Shown here: one piece after another, positions 54,625 through 61,823 of the stretch
Layout: every line of letters begins with the position of its first letter
Position numbering within the stretch: the stretch's first letter is position 1
Assembly: GCA_937923625.1 (NCBI GenBank)
Contig: CALDTV010000007.1
Location: 62,001 to 126,000, forward strand
Source of the DNA: an uncultured Alphaproteobacteria bacterium
GTDB lineage: Bacteria; Pseudomonadota; Alphaproteobacteria; Micavibrionales; Micavibrionaceae
DNA: 64,000 nt
Direction of reading: 5' to 3'
Notes under the pieces: generated by a model
Database searches by the model: none
What the model was told of the DNA's origin: nothing
The model's input: only the letters and a program-made list of their open reading frames with translations
Translations under genes and position numbers: made by a program

Positions 54625-55581
54625 ATGACACAAAATAAAACAATTTGTATTTTTGGTGGGAGTGGTTTTTTAGGTAAAAATATCACCCAAGAATTAGCCC
54701 GTGCAGGCTATAGAATTAAAATCGCCACGCGTATTCCCGAAAGTGCCTATGAGCTCAAAACATACGGCACAGTGGGGCAGATTGTCGCCTGCCAATGTAA
54801 TTATAATGATCCAGAATCGATAGATAAAATTATTAAAGGCTGTGATGGTGTTATCAACCTTGTCGGAATTTTGTTTGAAAAAGGTAAAAATAATTTTAAA
54901 CGTGCCCACGTCGATATCCCCTCACTCATTGCGCAGTCATGTGTGGATAGTGATGTTCAAAAATTTATTCATGTTTCTGCGCTGGGAATTAATTCTTCGA
55001 TTTCTAAATACGCAAAATCAAAATTAGAAGGTGAAAAAGCGATAAAAGAAATTTATCCAAACGCGACTTTTTTACGTCCTAGCGTTATATTTGGCGCGGG
55101 TGATTCATTCTTTAATATGTTTGCAAAATTGGCGACGTTTCTTCCTGCCCTTCCACTCATTGGTGGGGGCAAAACAAAGTTTCAACCTGTTTATGTGGGT
55201 GATATTGCTGATGCTACTATCAAGATCTTAGCGCGCCCTGATGATGAATATGAAGGGCGCACCTATCATTTAGGCGGCCCAGATGTTGTTTCTTTTAAAG
55301 AAATATATGAAATTTTATTAAAAGAAATTAATCGTGACCGTAAGCTAGTGAATGTACCGTGGCCTATCGCAAAGCTTCAAGGAGCGTTTATAGGATTATT
55401 ACCTAAACCGCCATTGACACTAGATCAGGTAAGATCGCTTAAAAAAGATAATATCGTAAAAGAAGGTGCGCGTGGATTTGAAGATCTTCAAATCACACCC
55501 ACCGCGATGGAAACGATTTTGCCGCTTTACCTTGCTTGTTATAAAAGAGGTGGACGTTTCTGCGACAAAAAAACGGCATAA
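54625..55581 (+). CDS. NDUFA9-like extended NAD(P)-binding protein
   Basis: A 318-residue Rossmann-fold protein. The N-terminal GGSGFLGKNITQELARAGY loop binds NAD(P), and the YAKSKLEGE motif contains the Tyr-Lys pair of extended short-chain dehydrogenases. It resembles complex I NDUFA9 (39 kDa) and its alphaproteobacterial relatives, some of which bind quinone. A role in complex I assembly or quinone chemistry is possible but not shown by position: it precedes a SurA-like gene. The start ATG at 54625 has AGAAGAG six bases upstream. Confidence 0.9.
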   Translation: MTQNKTICIFGGSGFLGKNITQELARAGYRIKIATRIPESAYELKTYGTVGQIVACQCNYNDPESIDKIIKGCDGVINLVGILFEKGKNNFKRAHVDIPSLIAQSCVDSDVQKFIHVSALGINSSISKYAKSKLEGEKAIKEIYPNATFLRPSVIFGAGDSFFNMFAKLATFLPALPLIGGGKTKFQPVYVGDIADATIKILARPDDEYEGRTYHLGGPDVVSFKEIYEILLKEINRDRKLVNVPWPIAKLQGAFIGLLPKPPLTLDQVRSLKKDNIVKEGARGFEDLQITPTAMETILPLYLACYKRGGRFCDKKTA

Positions 55582-55596
55582 TATTGCCTCAATAAA

Positions 55597-56568
55597 ATGG
55601 TGACTATGGTTATGAAATATTTTTTAAATTTATTGTTATTTACATTCTTGATGGGTGCGTTTGTATCCGCGCATTCTTCTGTGTCTATGGCGCAATCATC
55701 TTTTGCTATTGCGGCAACGGTTAATAAAAGTGCCATTTCTGAAAGCGATGTGAATGACCGCTTAAAATTAACCTTCGCATCTTCTGGCGTGCCTAAAAGC
55801 AATGTGGAAAAAAATTCTGCACGTACCCAAGCGCTTAATTTGCTCATTGAAGAAGAACTTAAGATCCAAGAGGCAGAGCGCCAAAATTTAAGTGTAACCA
55901 AAGAAGAAATAGATGTTGGTTTTGCCAATTTAGCCAAACAAAATAACATGACAGCAGACCAATTTAAGATTATCCTTGAGCAACAAGGAATTCCTGTTTC
56001 TACGCTGCGCCAACAAGTAAAAGCGCAATTGGCGTGGATTAAGGTTGTAACGCAAGTCCTGCGCCCCAAAGTAGACGTGAGTGAGAATGACATTAATGCC
56101 AAAATGGCGCTTATGAAGGATAAGATTGGAGCAACAGAATATAATGCTTTTGACATTTTTCTTCCCGTGACAAATGAGAGCGAAGAAGCAAAAATAAAAG
56201 AATTGGCAGAAAAAATAATTGCTGAGCTCAAAGCAGGGCGCGCCCCATTTGAAATGGCTGCGGCGCAGTTTTCAAAATCAGAAACAGCGCCTCGTGGTGG
56301 ATCTCTTGGATGGGTGAAAGAAGGTGACTTGCCTAAAGAATTAGATTTAGCCGTCCGTAGCCTGAGTAAAGGGCAAATTAGCCCTCCCATCCGTGGCCTT
56401 GGTGGATATTATATTCTAACGGTGAAAGAAACCCGTATTGCTTCTAAAGAAACATTGCCAAGTGAAGATGAGATGTTAAACACCATAGGTTTAGAACGGT
56501 TAGAACGGTTAGCAACCCGTTATTTGTCAGATATTAAATCTGCCGCATTTATTGATCGTCGCGGTTAA
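55597..56568 (+). CDS. SurA/PpiC-type periplasmic peptidyl-prolyl isomerase
   Basis: A 323-residue exported chaperone. The signal peptide (MKYFLNLLLFTFLMGAFVS with possible cleavage near SMAQ) is followed by an N-terminal SurA-like helical domain (residues about 35-160). One parvulin/PpiC domain follows, with FSKSETAPRGGSLGWVKEGD and GQISPPIRGLGGYYIL. SurA aids outer-membrane protein folding; only one PpiC domain is present, as in several alphaproteobacterial forms. It overlaps nothing and lies five bases before ksgA. The usual neighbours lptD and pdxA are absent. Confidence 0.9.
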   Translation: MVTMVMKYFLNLLLFTFLMGAFVSAHSSVSMAQSSFAIAATVNKSAISESDVNDRLKLTFASSGVPKSNVEKNSARTQALNLLIEEELKIQEAERQNLSVTKEEIDVGFANLAKQNNMTADQFKIILEQQGIPVSTLRQQVKAQLAWIKVVTQVLRPKVDVSENDINAKMALMKDKIGATEYNAFDIFLPVTNESEEAKIKELAEKIIAELKAGRAPFEMAAAQFSKSETAPRGGSLGWVKEGDLPKELDLAVRSLSKGQISPPIRGLGGYYILTVKETRIASKETLPSEDEMLNTIGLERLERLATRYLSDIKSAAFIDRRG

Positions 56569-56572
56569 ATTT

Positions 56573-57409
56573 ATGGATGGTGCCATTGCATCATTACCGC
56601 CCTTGCGTGATATCATTCGAGATCACGATTTGCGCGCAGAAAAGAAACTTGGTCAAAATTTTCTTCTTGATCTTAATTTAACAGATAAAATTGTTCGCGC
56701 AGCGGGTAATTTATCGAATATGCATGTGTTTGAAATTGGCCCTGGCCCAGGGGGCTTAACGCGCAGTTTATTAAGAACTAATGCCTCTAAAGTAACGGCA
56801 ATTGAGTATGATCCTAGAGCCATTAAGGCGCTGGAGGGATTAAAAAATGCGGCCGCAGGCAAGTTAGAAATTCTGCATGAAGATGCTTTGAATACTAACT
56901 TAACCACTTTGTCTAATGCGCCACGCGCGATAGTGGCGAATTTACCCTATAATATTGCAACGCCTCTTTTAATTAATTGGCTTAAACAAATTGATGATGA
57001 TTCAACGGCCTATCATTCCATGACATTGATGTTTCAAAAAGAAGTTGGGCAACGCATTACAGCGCTTGATAATACAAAGCCTTATGGCCGTTTAGGGGTT
57101 TTATCTCAATGGTTATGCGATGTTGAAATGAAATTTGATGTGCCTGCTTCTGCTTTTATGCCGCCCCCAAAAGTTGTTTCTTCGATTGTTAAATTAACCC
57201 CTAAGAAACGTCAGAAAGAGCAGCCTAGCTTTAAAACAGTCGAAAATCTTACAGCTGCCGCTTTTGGGCAGCGACGAAAAATGATCCGTAGTTCGTTAAA
57301 AGATTATCGACAATATTTTGAAGCGTGCAGTCTGGATGAAACGATCCGTGCAGAGAATATGCGTGTAGAAGATTTTATTAATTTAGCACATTTATCAGAG
57401 AGGCGTTAA
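56573..57409 (+). CDS. rsmA: 16S rRNA (adenine-1518/1519) dimethyltransferase
   Basis: RsmA (KsgA) dimethylates A1518 and A1519 in helix 45 of 16S rRNA. The SAM-binding start KKLGQNFLLDLNLTDKIVRA, then EIGPGPGGLTRSLL, and the catalytic NLPYNIATPLL motif are present. The start chosen is the ATG at 56573, four bases after the SurA-like stop, giving 278 residues. Its stop overlaps the gmk stop by four bases. Confidence 0.95.
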   Translation: MDGAIASLPPLRDIIRDHDLRAEKKLGQNFLLDLNLTDKIVRAAGNLSNMHVFEIGPGPGGLTRSLLRTNASKVTAIEYDPRAIKALEGLKNAAAGKLEILHEDALNTNLTTLSNAPRAIVANLPYNIATPLLINWLKQIDDDSTAYHSMTLMFQKEVGQRITALDNTKPYGRLGVLSQWLCDVEMKFDVPASAFMPPPKVVSSIVKLTPKKRQKEQPSFKTVENLTAAAFGQRRKMIRSSLKDYRQYFEACSLDETIRAENMRVEDFINLAHLSERR

Positions 57410-58053
57410 AGCCCGTCTTTAATACCGCGGACAAAATCAGAAAGCCCAACAAGGCGCCGGCGTTTTAAACGCTCTGCATCTAAAATCATTTGTGCTTGCT
57501 CAATGGTTTTATCAATATCTTCATTTATCAAAACATAATCATATTCTGAATAATGACTCATTTCATCATTGGCCTTGCTCATACGATCCCGAATTTGGGT
57601 ATCTGTTTCCAAAGTATCTTTAGAACGATTGCGTAAACGGTTTTCTAGCTCTCTTGAAGATGGCGGTAGAATAAATAAAGTGACAAGATCATCGCGCGCC
57701 ACTTCGGCCAATTGTTGTGTCCCTTGCCAATCAATATCAAAAATAACGTCTCTGCCATTTGCTAATGCTTCTTCAACTGCTTGGCGCGGTGTTCCGTAAT
57801 AATTTCCAAATACTTTGGCATGTTCAAGCATATTACCATCATCTACCATCTTATTAAATTCTGGAATATCGACGAAATAATAATCTTGGGCTTGTACCTC
57901 ACCTGCCCGTCTTGAACGGGTCGTGGCAGAGATTGAAATTGTTAGGTCGTTATTTTGTTTCAGCAATGCCCGCGTAATAGTTGTTTTCCCCGCCCCTGAA
58001 GGGGAAGACAAAACATACATAAGCCCACGGCGTTTTAATTTTGTACTATCCAT
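57406..58053 (-). CDS. gmk: guanylate kinase
   Basis: Gmk phosphorylates GMP to GDP with ATP. The P-loop LSSPSGAGKTTITRALLK is near residue 15, followed by the GMP-binding region SATTRSRRAGEVQAQDYYFV and the lid IRDRMSKANDEMSH. At 215 residues it is typical. It is convergent with rsmA and divergent from the SDR gene. Confidence 0.96.
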   Translation of the reverse strand: MDSTKLKRRGLMYVLSSPSGAGKTTITRALLKQNNDLTISISATTRSRRAGEVQAQDYYFVDIPEFNKMVDDGNMLEHAKVFGNYYGTPRQAVEEALANGRDVIFDIDWQGTQQLAEVARDDLVTLFILPPSSRELENRLRNRSKDTLETDTQIRDRMSKANDEMSHYSEYDYVLINEDIDKTIEQAQMILDAERLKRRRLVGLSDFVRGIKDGL

Positions 58054-58128
58054 GCATGCATTTTAAAGCATGTTGAGAAGAGATCAAACATTGTTTACGT
58101 GTTGCTACATGAAGGATAGGTTTATTTC

Positions 58129-58917
58129 ATGAAAAATCCAAAAAATATTCTTATTACAGGTGGTTCTAGTGGCATTGGCGAAGCGCTAGCGCTGCATTAT
58201 GCACAAAAAGGCGTTTTTCTAGCTTTAACAGGTCGTAATGAAACGCGTCTTGCGGCTGTGGCTGAGAAATGTAGAGAGAATGGCGCGATAGTCGATATCG
58301 CCGTTTTAGATGTGTGCGATATGGATGAAATGGCGCGGTGGATTGAGACATTGGATAAAAAACAACCTCTGGATTTAGTTATCGCAAATGCTGGAATTTC
58401 AGGTGGTACGGGTGGACGTTTAAAAGGCGAACCTATCGCCGAAGCGCGTCATATATTTGATGTGAATATAACAGGTGTGTTTAACACAATTGAACCCGCA
58501 TTAAAGGCTATGCAAAATAAGGGGCGTGTCGGACAAATTGCTGTCGTAAGTTCTTTGGCAGGTTTTCGCGGCTGGCCAGGTGCCCCAGCCTATAGTGCGT
58601 CAAAGGGGGCTGTACGTTTTTACGGCGAAGCTTTGCGCGGCGCCTTAAAAGATACCAATATTGCCGTAAATGTTATTTGCCCTGGATTTGTGACATCACG
58701 CATGACCGATGTAAATGATTATGATATGCCGATGAAAATGGAAGCCAACAAAGCGGCAGAAATCATCGTAAAAGGTTTGGCAAAAAATAAAGGACGTATT
58801 TGCTTTCCCTTGCCTGTGCATTTTACTTCATGGTTTTTGGCTATTTTACCTGATTTTTTAGCGCAAAATATTTTAACACGTATGCCTGCAAAACCTGCGT
58901 TGAGTTCGGATAAATAA
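58129..58917 (+). CDS. short-chain dehydrogenase/reductase
   Basis: A 262-residue classical SDR. The cofactor motif ITGGSSGIGEALALHYA is at residues 8-24, NAG occurs at the end of strand 4, and the active-site serine and YSASKGAVRFYGEALRG give the Tyr-x3-Lys. The C-terminal part (LPVHFTSWFLAILPDFLAQN) is hydrophobic and amphipathic, as in membrane-associated family members. The substrate is unknown. Confidence 0.92.
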   Translation: MKNPKNILITGGSSGIGEALALHYAQKGVFLALTGRNETRLAAVAEKCRENGAIVDIAVLDVCDMDEMARWIETLDKKQPLDLVIANAGISGGTGGRLKGEPIAEARHIFDVNITGVFNTIEPALKAMQNKGRVGQIAVVSSLAGFRGWPGAPAYSASKGAVRFYGEALRGALKDTNIAVNVICPGFVTSRMTDVNDYDMPMKMEANKAAEIIVKGLAKNKGRICFPLPVHFTSWFLAILPDFLAQNILTRMPAKPALSSDK

Positions 58918-58928
58918 ATTATCTATTA

Positions 58929-60170
58929 TCACTCGGCGGCAGCAACGGAATCGATATTTGAGTATTGATCTGCATTATACTTTTCATGTAATAATTCGGC
59001 ATAAACATTTAATGTGTCATTTGCCATCTTTTCTTTGGTAAAATTTTCTACAATGTGAGTCATTGCGCGTGTTGCTAAAAGTGTCCGTTGTTCGTCAGTT
59101 AAATCTAAAGCTTCTTCTAAGGCGGATTTTAATTGGTCTGAATTATTAGGCTCGATGAGCCAGCCTGTCTCGTTACGAACAATCGTTTCTTGCGCGCCGC
59201 CATGATCTGTCGCAATAATCGGTTTTCCCATTGCTTGCGCTTCGACAGGGACACGTCCAAAACCCTCTGGATCTGTTGATGCAGATACGACGACTGCTGA
59301 AAGCATGTACGCGGCAGGCATATCATCACAATGATTAATAATCCTAATTTGGCCACCAAGTTTTTTTTCTTTAATTGTTGCTTCTAATTCTGCGCGATAT
59401 TCTTTTCTACCTTGATCGGAACCAATAAGAACGCAAAATATATCATCACGCTTTAATTTTTCCATGGCTTCAATGAGAACATGATGGCCTTTCCAACGCG
59501 TGAGCCGTCCAGGAAGCATAACAATATTTGCCCCATCTGGCAGACGCCATTTTTCAGAAATATTTATGAGTTGTGCAGGTTTTACAGCGGCAGGATGAAA
59601 TTTTTCTAAGGCAATACCACGATGAATGAGACGAATATTACGTTGGTTAATTTGATAATTATCTATTAAATATTGCGCAACATGATTAGAAATTGCGATG
59701 ACGCGTTCACCCCTTGCAATTGCACTGTTGTAAAAACGTTTTGCTTTACCGTTAATGTTATAGGGCGCATGGCAGGTCGTCATGTATCGTGCGCCCGTAT
59801 TTTCGCAGGCTTTCATCGCCGACCAAGCTGGGGCTCGACTACGGGCGTGGACAATATCAACCTTATATTCATTTATAATCTTGGTAAGCTTTTTGATATT
59901 TTGCCACATAATAAATGGATTTTTGCTATGGACAGGTAAATTGATATGGGTCGCGCCGACGCGCGCAAGCTCATAGACACGACTTCCCCCGTTTGAAACA
60001 ATAATTGCTTGTGCGCCTGCTTTGACTAATTCTGCGGCGATATCAATGCATCCTTGTTCTGCCCCGCCTGCGCTTAATTCTGGAATGATTTGCATGACAA
60101 CGGGGCGGTTAGGTGCGTTTAATGTTGTCTGAAGATTAGCGTGTGAGGATTGCTGTGGAATAAGGGACAT
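58929..60170 (-). CDS. family 4 glycosyltransferase
   Basis: A 413-residue GT-B glycosyltransferase. IIPELSAGGAEQGCIDIAAE is the N-terminal acceptor domain, and VVSASTDPEGFGRVPVEAQ with AMGKPIIATDHGGAQETI contains the EX7E-type donor-binding motif of family GT4. Such enzymes build LPS cores, capsules or exopolysaccharides; the product is unknown. It is a single gene between an SDR and an alpha/beta hydrolase gene, with no other sugar gene nearby. Confidence 0.91.
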   Translation of the reverse strand: MSLIPQQSSHANLQTTLNAPNRPVVMQIIPELSAGGAEQGCIDIAAELVKAGAQAIIVSNGGSRVYELARVGATHINLPVHSKNPFIMWQNIKKLTKIINEYKVDIVHARSRAPAWSAMKACENTGARYMTTCHAPYNINGKAKRFYNSAIARGERVIAISNHVAQYLIDNYQINQRNIRLIHRGIALEKFHPAAVKPAQLINISEKWRLPDGANIVMLPGRLTRWKGHHVLIEAMEKLKRDDIFCVLIGSDQGRKEYRAELEATIKEKKLGGQIRIINHCDDMPAAYMLSAVVVSASTDPEGFGRVPVEAQAMGKPIIATDHGGAQETIVRNETGWLIEPNNSDQLKSALEEALDLTDEQRTLLATRAMTHIVENFTKEKMANDTLNVYAELLHEKYNADQYSNIDSVAAAE

Positions 60171-60262
60171 AAAAATGATGGCTTATATAAATATTAAAGA
60201 TAAAATTACACTTAAGAATTAGCATATTTACTCACTAAAACCGATTAAAAAAGGACGGTTCC

Positions 60263-61006
60263 ATGCATGAATTATTAAAAAGAGATAATTTACCAGATCT
60301 GGCGTACGTTAAAACGTCTGCAGCAAAGGGCAATAGATTGCCAATGATCGTTTTTTTAGGTGGATTTCGTTCCGACATGCAAGGGACCAAAGCAATCTAT
60401 TTAGAGGAGTTGTGCCGAAAACAAGGCCGCGCTTATTTAAGGTTTGATTATCGGGGCCATGGTCAATCAGGGGGTAAATTTGAAGAAGCCTGCATCTCCG
60501 ACTGGGTTCAAGATACGTACGATCTCATTAAATCTTGCGCCGCCAGGCCTGTAATATTGGTGGGATCATCAATGGGGGGGTGGATTGCCTTGCTTTTATC
60601 TTTAAAGGCGTCAGATTATGTGACAGCCCTTATAGGACTTGCTGCTGCGCCAGATTTCACGACATGGATGGAGGCTGAAATAAGTGCGTTACAATTAAAT
60701 GAGTTAAAGAACAAAGGGTTTTTCTTATTAGAAAACGATTATGATAGTCCGTACGTTATTACACAAAAATTATTAGATGATGGCAAAAAAAATACCTTGC
60801 TTAACAAGGAGATAGATATAAATTTTCCTGTACGTCTCATTCAGGGAAAGAAAGATACGGCTGTTCCATGGCAAGTAGCGGAGAAAATAAAAAAAGCGAT
60901 AAAAGGCAATGATGTTGAAATAGAATTTTTAGATGAAGCCGACCACAGACTCTCCGCGCCAGATGAATTGGCTGTTTTGAAAAAACTTATTTTAGAATTA
61001 GCATGA
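60263..61006 (+). CDS. alpha/beta hydrolase
   Basis: A 247-residue serine hydrolase. The nucleophile elbow GSSMGGW, the oxyanion region LGGFRSDMQGTKA, and the acid and histidine in IQGKKDTAVP and DEADHRLS are visible. FDYRGHGQSGGKFEEA is the cap-proximal motif common to small esterases and ABHD-like proteins. The substrate is unknown. It converges on the next gene by a six-base gap. Confidence 0.92.
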   Translation: MHELLKRDNLPDLAYVKTSAAKGNRLPMIVFLGGFRSDMQGTKAIYLEELCRKQGRAYLRFDYRGHGQSGGKFEEACISDWVQDTYDLIKSCAARPVILVGSSMGGWIALLLSLKASDYVTALIGLAAAPDFTTWMEAEISALQLNELKNKGFFLLENDYDSPYVITQKLLDDGKKNTLLNKEIDINFPVRLIQGKKDTAVPWQVAEKIKKAIKGNDVEIEFLDEADHRLSAPDELAVLKKLILELA

Positions 61007-61012
61007 CCTAAA

Positions 61013-61453
61013 CTATTTTCTTCTTTTAAATCTTATCGATTTTTCTTGTGCATGCTTGTAAACGGCAAAATCGTCCTGCTTCATTTTTTTGCTCTTACCA
61101 AAGCGACTAAAAGGCCAAATACCTATGATAAAGGCTAAAATTAAATACGCAGATGAAACTAAAAAGGGAATTGCTCCAATGACCATTGAAGGTAACTGAA
61201 GAGCGGGATCAATTTTCTGTCTCCAAACGGGTACGTCTATTTTTGTACGTGCTTTTTGCATTGTTTTTGGAACATATTCATCAATAATCCAGCCTAAGTC
61301 GCTTACCATAAATTTCTTAGGATCTATATTGAGCTTCTTAACATGCTCAATTTTTGCCTCAGTATTAAAGTAATTCACATAAAGATCGTGCCCCAAAGCA
61401 GCAAAAAAGGGAATCAGCATAATAAATAAGAATGTTTTTATTTCAGCAGTCAT
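61013..61453 (-). CDS. unknown inner-membrane protein
   Basis: A 146-residue protein with two hydrophobic segments (residues about 4-22 and 92-114) and a very basic C-terminus (SRFGKSKKMKQDD, later SIRFKRRK), so both ends are probably cytosolic. The intervening segment (about residues 30-85) would be periplasmic. No family motif is recognised. It sits alone upstream of tRNA-Ser. Confidence 0.65.
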   Translation of the reverse strand: MTAEIKTFLFIMLIPFFAALGHDLYVNYFNTEAKIEHVKKLNIDPKKFMVSDLGWIIDEYVPKTMQKARTKIDVPVWRQKIDPALQLPSMVIGAIPFLVSSAYLILAFIIGIWPFSRFGKSKKMKQDDFAVYKHAQEKSIRFKRRK

Positions 61454-61593
61454 AAATTTACCTTTTATATTTAATGTAAAATGATATCAGCTAAATTAAT
61501 GAACCCAAAGCTTAAAACTATAATCAACGTATTATCAGTTAAAAGGTAACGCTTGAAATTCTGTTTCTTCTTTCGTACTGTCCGGTTCGATGC

Positions 61594-61683
61594 GGACAGG
61601 TGGCCGAGTGGCTTAAGGCGCACGCTTGGAAAGCGTGTTAAGGTTCACCCCTTACGCGGGTTCGAATCCCGCTCTGTCCGCCA
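61594..61683 (+). tRNA. tRNA-Ser (GGA)
   Basis: A complete 90-nt tRNA with an encoded CCA end. The anticodon loop TTGGAAA gives anticodon GGA, reading serine UCC/UCU. A long variable arm between the anticodon and T arms, the D-arm start GCCGAGTGG and the G73 discriminator are serine identity features. The acceptor stem GGACAGG pairs with TCTGTCC (one G-U). Confidence 0.97.
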
Positions 61684-61714
61684 TCTATTTTTCATTATAA
61701 TCAATGGCTTATAG

Positions 61715-61738
61715 ATAGATAAAATTTTATCTATTTTT
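61715..61738. terminator. AT-rich palindrome after tRNA-Ser
   Basis: A 20-bp perfect palindrome (61715-61734, centre AAAATTTT) is followed by a short T-run, 32 bases behind the tRNA. It could terminate the tRNA transcript, but the stem is weak in GC. Confidence 0.35.
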
Positions 61739-61784
61739 AAGCTGATCCTAATTTCCTTTAAGTAATATTAAAGTGAGGAAATTT

Positions 61785-61823
61785 ATGCGCTTTAGGGCGT
61801 TATTAAGGAAATGGCTGATTTGA
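61785..61823 (+). CDS. possible 12-codon leader reading frame
   Basis: ATG at 61785 follows a good ribosome site (GAGGA, about six bases) and encodes 12 residues (MRFRALLRKWLI) before TGA. It overlaps the start of the protease gene by 13 bases in another frame. It could couple translation to the protease or be a chance frame. Confidence 0.35.
   Translation: MRFRALLRKWLI

Noticed and set aside
55539-56390. A 283-codon open frame on the minus strand opposite the SurA-like gene
   Set aside because: The plus-strand gene has a signal peptide and PpiC domain, while the antisense frame has poor composition (Ser, Leu and Arg runs) and no ribosome site. It is a shadow of a real gene.
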